A stretch of 64,000 nucleotides of DNA from positions 248,001 through 312,000 of the forward strand of contig NZ_JADPSA010000022.1 of the NCBI RefSeq assembly GCF_017347085.1, read 5' to 3'. This document shows, in pieces, positions 44,708-52,652 of the stretch (the first letter of the stretch is position 1; every line of letters begins with the position of its first letter). This DNA comes from Nesterenkonia sp. E16_10 (GTDB lineage Bacteria; Actinomycetota; Actinomycetes; Actinomycetales; Micrococcaceae). The notes beneath the pieces were generated by a model that searched no databases, was not told the DNA's origin, and worked only from the letters and a program-made list of their open reading frames with translations. The position numbers and the translations under genes are program-made.

Positions 44708-45436
44708 ATGAACGACACTGAGGCCATGGCACACTCTCCGCACCCCTCCCACATGGGCCACCTGCGCCGTGAGCGCCTGGTCTCGGCCCGGCTCTACGTC
44801 TGCACCGATCTGCAGCGCTTCATCACCCGCCCGGAGGCCGGGCCGGTGGACGAGCTGGACTTCGACGCGCTGCGCGAGTTCTTCGTCGCCTCCTACACCG
44901 GCGGCGTGGACATCATTCAGATCCGCGACAAGGGTGTGGCGGTGCAGACCGAGATCGCCGCGCTGACCCTGCTGCGCCAGGTCGCCAATGAATACGGCGG
45001 GCTCTCCGCGGCAAATGACCGTGCCGACGTCGCGCTGATCACCGGGGTCGACGTCTTCCACGTCGGCCAGGATGACCTGACCACGGAAGAGGCCAGGATG
45101 GTCCTGGGCGATGATGTGGTCATCGGCCGTTCCTGCCAGAGCATCGGGCAGGTCCAGGAGGCCGATTCCGACATCGGTCTGGACTACTACTGCACCGGGC
45201 CGATCTGGGAGACCCCGACGAAGCCGGGCCGCGCCGCCGTCGGACTCGAGCTGCCCGCCCAGGCGGCGAGGCTGGAAAGCTCGAAGGTCTTCTTCGCGAT
45301 CGGCGGGATCGATGAGACGAACATCGGCGAGGTCACCGCGGCCGGCGCCGACCGCGTGGTGGTTGTCCGCGCCGTGACCCAGGCTTCTGACCCGGCCGCG
45401 AGCGCCCGGGCGCTGCGCCAGCAGCTGCCCGCTTAG
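44708..45436 (+). CDS. thiE: Thiamine phosphate synthase
   Basis: A 242-residue TIM barrel that joins the pyrimidine pyrophosphate and the thiazole phosphate of thiamine. ThiE signs are RLYVCTDL, QIRDKGVAVQTEIAAL, LSAANDRADVAL, DVFHVGQDDLT, GLDYYCTGPIWETPTKPGRAAVGLE and FFAIGGIDETNIGEV. It is separate from the thiOSG cluster. The start at 44708 is preceded by GGAG at short spacing and a TACTGT -10-like element 6 bases before, so a leaderless start is possible; ATG 44753 is an alternative. Its 3' end overlaps the convergent LysR-like gene by 104 bases. Confidence 0.92.
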   Translation: MNDTEAMAHSPHPSHMGHLRRERLVSARLYVCTDLQRFITRPEAGPVDELDFDALREFFVASYTGGVDIIQIRDKGVAVQTEIAALTLLRQVANEYGGLSAANDRADVALITGVDVFHVGQDDLTTEEARMVLGDDVVIGRSCQSIGQVQEADSDIGLDYYCTGPIWETPTKPGRAAVGLELPAQAARLESSKVFFAIGGIDETNIGEVTAAGADRVVVVRAVTQASDPAASARALRQQLPA

Positions 45437-46145
45437 GGTTCGGCTTCTGCTTCGACTCGGGCTTCGCGCCCGACTTGGACGTGGCCTTGGACTCGACGCC
45501 GCTGCTGATCTCGCTGCGACCGCTGCCGGGCTTCCGGCCGCGCGCCACCCCGATGAACTCCTGGATCACCGGAGAGTCGACCTCGCGGAGCCAGGCCAGG
45601 CCCACGTCGTAGCCGGGAATGCCCTCGATCTCGCGGATCACGATGTCCCGGCGGGCGAACATCCGGGCCACCGAGTTCGGCAGGACCACGAGTCCGGCTC
45701 CGGAGGCGACGACCTCCAGGGCCATCCGCTCCCCCACCGCGAGATCGGTTCCCTGTTTGGGCGTGTGGACGTCCTCGGCGGCGGTGGTCTGCTCCGGGTC
45801 CGCTGACTGGGCGTCCTGGAGCATCTCTGCCGGGTCGAAGAACGGCTCCGCGGCGATCTCCTCCCAGGTCACTGAGGTCTCGGCGGCGGCCACCCAGTGA
45901 TCGCGGGAGGCGCAGACCACCGGGGCCTCGCGATAGAGCCAGACCCGGTGCAGGTCCTCACCGGTGGGAGCCTGCGTGTCCTCGCGAAATCGGATGTAGC
46001 CGACGTCCACGGTCCCGGCACGCAGCCGCTCCAGCTGGCCGGCCTCGTCGAAGCGGTCCACGCTCAGCGCGAAGTCGGGGTAGCGCTCGCGCCAGCGCGT
46101 CACCCATTTGTCCGGCGTCGCACCCGGTATGGCTCCCAGTCTCAT
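45333..46145 (-). CDS. LysR effector-binding-domain protein without HTH
   Basis: A 270-residue protein that matches the LysR substrate-binding domain (RLGAIPGATPDKWVTRWRERYPDF, VDVGYIRF, VVASGAGLVVLPNSVARM), but starts directly at that domain, with no helix-turn-helix. The last 60 residues are a basic, repetitive tail (KSGAKPESKQKPNPKRAAAG to the end), encoded antisense to the 3' end of thiE. It lies 9 bases past the N-demethylase gene on the same strand. It may be an effector sensor, a regulator partner or an accessory protein. HTH loss may be real, since no upstream frame restores one. Confidence 0.75.
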   Translation of the reverse strand: MRLGAIPGATPDKWVTRWRERYPDFALSVDRFDEAGQLERLRAGTVDVGYIRFREDTQAPTGEDLHRVWLYREAPVVCASRDHWVAAAETSVTWEEIAAEPFFDPAEMLQDAQSADPEQTTAAEDVHTPKQGTDLAVGERMALEVVASGAGLVVLPNSVARMFARRDIVIREIEGIPGYDVGLAWLREVDSPVIQEFIGVARGRKPGSGRSEISSGVESKATSKSGAKPESKQKPNPKRAAAGAAPGRSRPGQKPGSRRGQPPRGRRRPR

Positions 46146-46154
46146 CGGGCCAGT

Positions 46155-47156
46155 CTACGGAGCAGCGGGTGCTCGGCTGCTCAGCCAGTCCACCGCGCGG
46201 TCCCGGTAGCCGAGGAAGCCCTTATAGTCGGCCATGTCCTCGGGCAGCTCGGCGAGCACCGCCGTCAGCCTGTCCCGCCAGGGCTCCACCTGTGCGATGA
46301 CCTCAAGGGGCAGCTGGTAGGTGCGGATCAGGAACATGACGCAGCCGGATTCAGCCAGCCGCACCAGGTGTTGGACCTCCACCCGCAGGTGCACCTCGGC
46401 ACTGAAGGCGGCATCCTCGAGGTCGAGGATCCGGCCGCGGGCGGGTCCCCACTCGGGGTAGGTCTCGGTGGACTGATCCAGCCGCCCACCGACGCTCAGC
46501 GACCAGTTGGTCCGGCGATACGGCTCCCCCGGCTGCAGACGCATGGCGAACTTCTCGGCGCGGACGGCGATGCCGGTGTCGTGGATCCGTGGCACCGGCC
46601 CGTGGACCTGGAGGAAGCTCATGCCCAGGTTGAAGCCGAAGGACCAGTTCGAGGCGAAGCAGACCAGTCCCGCATCCACGAAGAGCTGGCCCTCTCGCTG
46701 ATCCAACAAGACGATGTCCTCCTGGACCTGGTCACCGATGAACGCCAGCGGCTCCTGCGGCAGCGTGTGGGGATCCCCGTAGGTGAAGCGCTGATCGATC
46801 CCGGCTCGGCGGTTGATCCAGCGGAACCTCCCCGCGGCTTCACGGTGCAGGCTCATGGTCTCCGGAGAGGCGAGGCTGAGCTCCTGCATCAGGGTCAGCA
46901 TGGCGTCCCAGGCGGCGGGTCGCATATGCGCCAGCACCTGCCTCCGTGAGGGGTCCCGGCGCAGGATGTCCCGCCGCTGCGCAAGTTCCTCGGAGTATCG
47001 GCCATCGATGTGCACCACACTGTCTCCCCACTGGCCCGCTGGGGTGTGTATGGGCTGACCCGCGGGCCCCAGGTTGATGGAGTACCGGTAGGTGTCCTGG
47101 GCGAAGGGGAAGGGGAAGGCGCGGACGTAGTCGCTGAGATTCGGTTGCGTGCTCAC
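46155..47156 (-). CDS. Heme-dependent oxidative N-demethylase family protein (DUF3445)
   Basis: A 333-residue protein of the DUF3445 family, the heme-containing catalytic part of dimethylamine monooxygenase-like systems. The family signs are FPFPFAQDTYRYSINLGP, HTPAGQWGDSVVHID, RREAAGRFRWINRR, GDQVQEDIVLLDQREGQL and FNLGMSFLQVHGPVP with RRTNWSLSVGG. It probably oxidises a methylated secondary amine with electrons from the reductase encoded just upstream. The GTG start overlaps the reductase stop by GTGA. The exact amine is unknown. Confidence 0.87.
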   Translation of the reverse strand: MSTQPNLSDYVRAFPFPFAQDTYRYSINLGPAGQPIHTPAGQWGDSVVHIDGRYSEELAQRRDILRRDPSRRQVLAHMRPAAWDAMLTLMQELSLASPETMSLHREAAGRFRWINRRAGIDQRFTYGDPHTLPQEPLAFIGDQVQEDIVLLDQREGQLFVDAGLVCFASNWSFGFNLGMSFLQVHGPVPRIHDTGIAVRAEKFAMRLQPGEPYRRTNWSLSVGGRLDQSTETYPEWGPARGRILDLEDAAFSAEVHLRVEVQHLVRLAESGCVMFLIRTYQLPLEVIAQVEPWRDRLTAVLAELPEDMADYKGFLGYRDRAVDWLSSRAPAAP

Positions 47157-48088
47157 AGCGGGACCTCGAGCCGGTCGGACACGGCTCGCGAGACGCAGCA
47201 CATGAGTGAATCATTCGCGGCCCGTTCCTGCGCCTGCAGGTAGTGGTCGCGGTGCAGCGGGACCCCGGCGGTGACCTGGATGCGGCATTCCCCGCAGAAA
47301 CCCTGCCGGCAGAGGTTGGGCACCGCGATCCCCTGGTCCTCGAGCGCCTCCAGGAGGCTCTGACCGGGCGGCACCGTGATCGTCTGCTGCGAGACGCTGA
47401 GCGCCACGTCGAAGGAGACTCCCGGGTCCAGCGCCTCGGTGTTGAAGCGTTCGGTGTGCACCCGTTCCAGCGGCCAGCCGCGTTGGGCGGCCGCGTCGCG
47501 GACCGCGTCCATGAAGCCCTCTGGCCCGCAGCAATACAGCTGGGTGCCGATGGGCTGGCGCTGCAGGCTGGACTGGAGCTCGGCGCGGAATGCGCCCCGG
47601 TCGGTGAAGCTGCGCAGCGCATCCCCGGCAAGGTCGCCCAGCTCCCGGAGGTGAACCGCGTGACCGGGCCGGTGCAGGTAGCGCACCTCCACCGGTTGGC
47701 CCCAGCGGACTGCTGCGCGCAGGTGCGAGAGGATCGGGGTGACACCGATGCCCGCGGCGATCAGCAGATGCTTGCTGGCCTTGTGCATCGGCGGGAACAG
47801 CGAACGCGGCCCTCGGGCCAGGACCGTGTCCCCCGGGCGCCGCTCATGGAGCCAGCTCGAGCCGCCGGCCTCGGTCCCGGTGCGCAGCACCGAGATCCGG
47901 TAGGCCTCGGGCATCTGGGAGTCCCCCTGCAGCGAATAAGCGTTGATCGAGGGCCCACATTCCAGGACCAGGTGACTTCCCGGCGTGAAGGAGGGCAGCC
48001 ATCCGCGATCGGGGCGCGCCAGCGTCAGCGTGCGGACCCGCGGGGCGGCCTCGACCACCTCGGTGACCTCCAGAACAAAGTTGCTCAT
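47153..48088 (-). CDS. PDR/VanB-family flavin/2Fe-2S oxidoreductase
   Basis: A 311-residue reductase with an N-terminal FMN/FAD-binding barrel (SYSL-like pattern INAYSLQGDSQ), a central NAD(P)H domain (LIAAGIGVTPILSHLRAAV) and a C-terminal plant-type 2Fe-2S domain with Cys260, Cys265, Cys268 and Cys298. Such single-chain reductases feed electrons to oxygenases. Here the partner is clearly the downstream heme N-demethylase, because of the overlapping stop and start. Its own start overlaps the upstream zinc-ribbon gene by ATGA. Confidence 0.9.
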   Translation of the reverse strand: MSNFVLEVTEVVEAAPRVRTLTLARPDRGWLPSFTPGSHLVLECGPSINAYSLQGDSQMPEAYRISVLRTGTEAGGSSWLHERRPGDTVLARGPRSLFPPMHKASKHLLIAAGIGVTPILSHLRAAVRWGQPVEVRYLHRPGHAVHLRELGDLAGDALRSFTDRGAFRAELQSSLQRQPIGTQLYCCGPEGFMDAVRDAAAQRGWPLERVHTERFNTEALDPGVSFDVALSVSQQTITVPPGQSLLEALEDQGIAVPNLCRQGFCGECRIQVTAGVPLHRDHYLQAQERAANDSLMCCVSRAVSDRLEVPL

Positions 48089-48666
48089 GCCAGACCTGCG
48101 CGAGCGTCGACCGGCTGCTCCGCGTCATGTCTGACGCCCAGGAAGCCGCCTGCGAGCGGCGAGAGATGGTCCTGGACGGCCAGGGTCGCCGAGCAGCCGT
48201 CACAGGTGAGCAGCTGCGTCCTCGGCCTGGCGGCCAGCGTCGCCGCCAGCGTCGCCGCCAGCGTCGTCGCGAGTGTCAGGGCCCGGCAATGAACGCAGAC
48301 CACGGGGATCCGCTCCACCTCGGTGGTGCTCACGATGATCTCCGCGGCGAGCAGCCCGGCCTCCAGCGCCCGCGCACGGGCCCGCAGGACGTCGGCCAGC
48401 GGCCCCACGAGCATCAGCCGCCAGCCAACGACGGCGCGCTGAAGCTCCTCGGTGAGCAGGCGCTGCTCTCGGGCCTGGTCTCCGGGGGCCAGCACGAGGA
48501 TGCGGTGTCCGATGCCCAGGTCGGTCAGCTCGCTGCTCCACCCTGCGGCGAGCGACCTCACCCCATAGCTGAGGATCGTGCAGGAGGCGGCGGCCGGATC
48601 CACCGGCTGCGCGCCGGGCACACGCGCCCAGGCGGGAACGCTCGTCGGGTCTAGCACCGGCGCCAT
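48085..48666 (-). CDS. Dimethylamine-monooxygenase subunit DmmA-like, zinc-ribbon protein
   Basis: A 193-residue protein that co-occurs with DUF3445 and PDR oxidoreductase genes as a third component (DmmA-like family). Residues 1-110 form an alpha/beta domain (LSYGVRSLAAGWSSELTDLGIGHRILVLAPGDQ); four cysteines (Cys124, Cys127, Cys155, Cys158) look like a zinc ribbon. Between the two Cys pairs is a run of TLAA repeats (48229-48276). The ATG at 48666 has a GGGAGG site. It is the first gene of the N-demethylase operon. The role is probably structural or in coupling. Confidence 0.7.
   Translation of the reverse strand: MAPVLDPTSVPAWARVPGAQPVDPAAASCTILSYGVRSLAAGWSSELTDLGIGHRILVLAPGDQAREQRLLTEELQRAVVGWRLMLVGPLADVLRARARALEAGLLAAEIIVSTTEVERIPVVCVHCRALTLATTLAATLAATLAARPRTQLLTCDGCSATLAVQDHLSPLAGGFLGVRHDAEQPVDARAGLA
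48229..48276 (-). repeat. 12-bp tandem repeats encoding TLAA in the zinc-ribbon protein
   Basis: The DNA repeats GCCGCCAGCGTC with small changes about four times, coding for Thr-Leu-Ala-Ala between the two Cys pairs. In-frame expansion would change the spacing of the zinc site without frameshift. Confidence 0.75.
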
Positions 48667-48789
48667 CGGTCCTCCCAGGTGAGAGAGAGTCTTTGCCGTA
48701 GCCGACACGATACCTTGCCCCCGCGGCTATACGGAGGCGTAGAGTGCCTCGAAAGCTGGTGAGGGACGAGAACGGCGACCCGGCGCCCA
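48667..48789. other. Intergenic region between TRAP and N-demethylase operons
   Basis: 123 bases between the dctM stop and the first demethylase-operon gene. It must hold that operon's promoter (minus strand), but I cannot pick a clear one. Confidence 0.3.
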
Positions 48790-50208
48790 TTACTCGGCGG
48801 CCGAATACTCCGGCAAGAACGTCACGATTTCCGGGATCATGATCAGCACCGCGACCACCACCACATCAGCGATGATGAACGGGGCGATGCCGCGGAAGAT
48901 CCTGCCCAGTCCCGCCTCGGGCACCGACCCGGAATACACGAAGGCGTTCATGCCCACCGGCGGAGTGATCAGGGCCATCTCTGCCACCTTGACCACCAGG
49001 ATGCCGATCCAGATCTCCTCGAAGCCGTAGGCGCTGAGGATGGGGTGCAGCAACGGGGCCGCGATGAGGATCATCGACACCCCGTCCAGGAACATGCCGA
49101 GCGGGATCAGGAGCAGCAAGCAGCAGATCAGGACCACGTAGGGCGACATGTCCGCGTCCACCACCGTGTCCACCAATGCTCTGCTGACTCCGGAGAAGGC
49201 CAAGAAGTAGGTGAAAACACCTGCCCCGACCATCAGCAGGAAGGTCATCGCGGTCAGCCCCACTGCTTCGGTGAGTGATTGCCGGATCACACTCAGCCAC
49301 ATCGGTGGCCGCGTCCGGATCAGCAGGATCAGCAGAGCCGCCATGGCCCCGAAGGAGGCCGCTTCGGTGGGCGTGGCGACACCCATGTAGATGGTGCCGA
49401 TCGAGACCAGGAAGATGACCGCGAGGAACAGCAACCCCACGACGTCGAACCGCGGCTTGTCCTGACGTGCTGCCGGGGAAGCCGGGGCTCCCCCCATGGC
49501 ACCCGGGTTCGTGACCGGGACAGGGTCGTCGTCAAGATCCTGGACCGGAGCCGAAGAGGCTGAGACGGTCTCCTTGGTCCGGACCTGTTTGCGACGACCG
49601 ATGAGCACGAGCAGCACGATGGTGACCGCGTAGGCCAGAATCGTCAACAGACCCGGCCCGATGCCGGCAAGGAGCATCGGTCCGATGCTGACGCCAGTGA
49701 CCACCGCGTAGAGCACCAGAATGATCGACGGTGGAATCAACACGCCCAGGGTGCCGCCGGCGCACACCACACCTGCGGCAAGACGGATCCCGTACCCGGC
49801 CTTGAGGATCGCGTCTGTGGAGACCCGCGCCATCGTCGCCACGGTGGCGACGCTCGACCCAGTCACGGCTGCGAAGAATCCAGACCCAGTCAATGATGCC
49901 AGGGCAGGTCCGCCGGGGACTTTCACCAGCGTCCGGGAGGCCGCGTCAAACCCAGCCTCGGCGAGCCTTGCATTGACCGCAAAGACTCCCATCAGGATGA
50001 ACAGCGGAATCACGGTCAACGTGTAGCTGGCCGAGGTGGAGTATGGCTGATTCGCCACCGTGCTGAGTGCCCCATCGGTGCTGAGCAGCATCACGATGCC
50101 CAGCGCGCCGGCAATCATCAGCGAAAGCCCCACGTGGAGGCGGATCGCCAGCATGCCGAGGAAGGCGATCAGGACGACGATCAGTGCCACGATCGTTTCG
50201 GTTGTCAT
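48790..50208 (-). CDS. dctM: TRAP transporter large permease subunit DctM
   Basis: A 472-residue DctM-type permease with about 12-13 helices, including GVFAVNARLAEAGFD, GAVCAGGTLGVLIPPSIILVLYAV and the second-half LIPLGMFLDGVSMILIAAPLLHPIL motif. It carries a large cytoplasmic loop around 250-290. With DctP and DctQ it imports a small acid using sodium and a binding protein. The ATG at 50208 overlaps the dctQ stop by ATGA; a longer frame to 50322 runs into dctQ and was rejected. Confidence 0.93.
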   Translation of the reverse strand: MTTETIVALIVVLIAFLGMLAIRLHVGLSLMIAGALGIVMLLSTDGALSTVANQPYSTSASYTLTVIPLFILMGVFAVNARLAEAGFDAASRTLVKVPGGPALASLTGSGFFAAVTGSSVATVATMARVSTDAILKAGYGIRLAAGVVCAGGTLGVLIPPSIILVLYAVVTGVSIGPMLLAGIGPGLLTILAYAVTIVLLVLIGRRKQVRTKETVSASSAPVQDLDDDPVPVTNPGAMGGAPASPAARQDKPRFDVVGLLFLAVIFLVSIGTIYMGVATPTEAASFGAMAALLILLIRTRPPMWLSVIRQSLTEAVGLTAMTFLLMVGAGVFTYFLAFSGVSRALVDTVVDADMSPYVVLICCLLLLIPLGMFLDGVSMILIAAPLLHPILSAYGFEEIWIGILVVKVAEMALITPPVGMNAFVYSGSVPEAGLGRIFRGIAPFIIADVVVVAVLIMIPEIVTFLPEYSAAE

Positions 50209-50723
50209 GCCGTGACTCCACTCTCGGAACGGGATCCGCGCAGCGCGAGGAACTGGTGAACTTCTCTCCAGAGTGCGAGGACGAAGAACACGAGGAACGA
50301 GATCACCAGGATCAGCTTCCACGGCGCGGTGGCAAGGCCGAGAACACCATTGGTGGTCTCCCCTCGCTGCACCGCGCCGAGGTACACCTCGGTCAGCCCG
50401 AGGATCAGCAGGGAGCCGACGGCCGCCAGCAGCAGAATGCGCAGCACCGAAAACATCAGCCGACCCATGCGCGGTAGTCGCGCTTCGATGAGGCTCACTG
50501 ACACGTGCTTGCCTGTGATCTCGGCAGCGCCGAGCCCCAGGAAGGCGACGGCCACCAACAGCACCGTGGAGATCTCCACTGTGCCCAGGATGGACCGACC
50601 CTGGACGTTGCGGCTGACGACGTCAGCGACTGTCAGCAGCACGAGAGCCAGCAGGCAGAGACCGGCGATGACGCTGAAGGCAGAGGCCACCCAACGAGCG
50701 GGGCGTGGCAGTGAGGCGCTCAT
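50205..50723 (-). CDS. dctQ: TRAP transporter small permease subunit DctQ
   Basis: A 172-residue membrane protein with four hydrophobic helices, the DctQ size and layout. LTVADVVSRNVQGRSILGTVEIS matches the family. It couples DctM to the binding protein. It is close to dctP (8 bases apart) and overlaps dctM by 4 bases. Confidence 0.88.
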   Translation of the reverse strand: MSASLPRPARWVASAFSVIAGLCLLALVLLTVADVVSRNVQGRSILGTVEISTVLLVAVAFLGLGAAEITGKHVSVSLIEARLPRMGRLMFSVLRILLLAAVGSLLILGLTEVYLGAVQRGETTNGVLGLATAPWKLILVISFLVFFVLALWREVHQFLALRGSRSESGVTA

Positions 50724-50731
50724 CGACTACG

Positions 50732-51853
50732 TCACTCGCCCATGCAGGCGACCAGCGGGTCCGAGTAGTCGGAGCTCTCCGCGGTCTCGTCGATGAACTG
50801 GCGGTAGTCCTCGAGCACGGATTCTGCATCCCCGCCCTGATCGGAGACCCAGGCTTCGGCGATTCCGGCTTCTTCCTGCCACGCCGTCACGTCTTCCTCG
50901 GTGAAGCTGGAGAACTCGGTGCCGGAGTTCTGCAGCTCCTCACAGGCCTGGTTGCCCAGAGTGTCGAGTTCATCCAACCCGTAGCCCACTGCGTTCTCGC
51001 TCGCGGTCCGCAGTGCCTCCTGATAGGCCTCAGGCATGGATTCGACCAGCTCGGCATTGACCACCACGACCGAGGAGGCGTACGAGCCGATCCCCGGCTC
51101 CAAGACATGTGGGGTGCTCTCCGAAAGCCCAAAGGTCGAGAGATTCGCGATGCCCAGAGAGGTGTAGCCGTCGATGACGCCTCGCTCCATGGACTCATAC
51201 ACGTCGGGAGCGGTCATGCTCACCGGATTGGCCCCCACGCTGATCATGGCTTCGGAGACCACCCCACCAGAGCGGATGCTCAGACCCGAAAGGTCATCGG
51301 GGGTCTCCGCCACCTCGTTGAGTCCCACCACGGCGATGCCGATCGGCAGCGGGAAGAGCTGCTGCACGCCCTGTTGCTCGAAGTCCCCGCGGTAGGCCTC
51401 GTTCTGCTGGTAGAGCTGATCCAGAGCGACCATCTGGGCTTCGGGATTATCGGTCTCGAAGGGCAGCTCGGAGACGGTGTACATCGGCAGATCCGATGCG
51501 GCGTAGAGCGAACCGACCTGAGCCATGTCCGCGCGACCGTCGATCGTGGCCTGCAGGGACTCTTCCGCCCCCACGAGGCTCTCGGAATAGTGGAAGTCGA
51601 CCGTGACACCACCCTCGGTGAGCTCCTCGACCTCTTCGGCCCACCGCTGCACCGTGAGCGACTGATCGGAGGTGTCGTTGGAGTAGGTCGTGTAGGTCAG
51701 CGTGAAGGTCTCCTCCGTCGAGGCCTCCCCACCCCCGTCGCCTCCGCCGCAGGCGGAGAGCCCCAGGATGCCGACCGCGCCGACCGCGGCGCTGCGCCAC
51801 AGGACGCTGGAGCTGAGACGTGTGCCTTTACGTGTGATTTTCATGTGACTCAT
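50732..51853 (-). CDS. dctP: TRAP transporter substrate-binding protein DctP
   Basis: A 373-residue lipoprotein (lipobox LSAC around residue 35) of the DctP family. The core includes LTYTTYSNDTSDQSLTVQRWAEEV, FHYSESLVGAEESLQAT, RADMAQVG and the conserved GLSIRSGGVVSEAMISVGANPV region with the Arg that binds the carboxylate of the ligand. The ATG at 51853 overlaps the nitrilase stop (ATGA); ATG 51844 is an alternative. It captures an organic acid, possibly one released or used by the neighbouring enzymes. Confidence 0.9.
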   Translation of the reverse strand: MSHMKITRKGTRLSSSVLWRSAAVGAVGILGLSACGGGDGGGEASTEETFTLTYTTYSNDTSDQSLTVQRWAEEVEELTEGGVTVDFHYSESLVGAEESLQATIDGRADMAQVGSLYAASDLPMYTVSELPFETDNPEAQMVALDQLYQQNEAYRGDFEQQGVQQLFPLPIGIAVVGLNEVAETPDDLSGLSIRSGGVVSEAMISVGANPVSMTAPDVYESMERGVIDGYTSLGIANLSTFGLSESTPHVLEPGIGSYASSVVVVNAELVESMPEAYQEALRTASENAVGYGLDELDTLGNQACEELQNSGTEFSSFTEEDVTAWQEEAGIAEAWVSDQGGDAESVLEDYRQFIDETAESSDYSDPLVACMGE

Positions 51854-52647
51854 CCATTCATCGGTGCGACGCGATAGCGGCGCAGGGACAGTGCGGGATT
51901 GGACAGACGGACAGCTTCCAGGCGCTGGTGTGAGAGCTCCGCCAGCGCAAGGTCTTCGGATTCCCCGACGCCTGCGAGCGTGTTGCCCATCGGGTCGAGG
52001 ATGGCGCTGTTTCCAGCACCGGTGGGCGCGGCCTGACCCGCAGCCAACACGTAGATGGTGTTCTCGATCGCACGAGCCCGGATCAAGGTGTTCCAATGGA
52101 ACTCCTTGAGCGGGCCGGGGACCCACTCTGCGGGCAGCGCTACGACGTCTGCCCCGGCGTCCACCAGAGTCCTGGTCACCTCCGGGAAGCGCAGGTCGTA
52201 ACAGGTCTGCATTCCCACCGTGAATCCACCCACAGACATCAGCTGAGGAGCCTCCAGCGCACCGGCGAGCACCCGGTCCGACTCCTTATAGCCGAAGGCG
52301 TCGTAGAGGTGGGTCTTGCGATAGACCGCGGCGATCTCGCCCTCCTGGATGCCCACCAGGGTGTTGTAGATCCGTCCGTCCTGGGCGGTCTCATTGATCC
52401 CTGCGACCAGAGTGACACTCAGCTGTCGAGAGATCTCCCGGAGCTGCGTGACTGCCGGTCCGTCCAGTGATTCCGCGCTGTCGACGAAGCGGTCGTCCAT
52501 CGTGGGAACGGTGAAGACCGCGTACTCCGGAAGGACGATCAGCTCAGCGCCCTGGTCGGCGGCTCGGCGAATCATCACCTCCATGGAAGCGAGGTTCGCG
52601 TCTTTGTCCGCACCAGGTGTGAACTGGGCGATGGCTGTCTTCAACAT
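51850..52647 (-). CDS. Nitrilase-superfamily carbon-nitrogen hydrolase
   Basis: A 265-residue enzyme with the nitrilase-fold catalytic residues Glu41 (LPEYAV), Lys111 (YRKTHLYD) and Cys149 (QTCYDLRFPE). It hydrolyses an amide (or nitrile) to an acid and ammonia; the pattern is nearer to the omega-amidase and deaminated-glutathione amidase branch than to true nitrilases. The start is ATG 52647, with a GTG at 52656 as alternative that overlaps the aldolase stop. It sits in the TRAP/aldolase operon and may release a carboxylate that is then used by the aldolase branch. Confidence 0.87.
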   Translation of the reverse strand: MLKTAIAQFTPGADKDANLASMEVMIRRAADQGAELIVLPEYAVFTVPTMDDRFVDSAESLDGPAVTQLREISRQLSVTLVAGINETAQDGRIYNTLVGIQEGEIAAVYRKTHLYDAFGYKESDRVLAGALEAPQLMSVGGFTVGMQTCYDLRFPEVTRTLVDAGADVVALPAEWVPGPLKEFHWNTLIRARAIENTIYVLAAGQAAPTGAGNSAILDPMGNTLAGVGESEDLALAELSHQRLEAVRLSNPALSLRRYRVAPMNG

Positions 52648-52652
52648 GGCGC

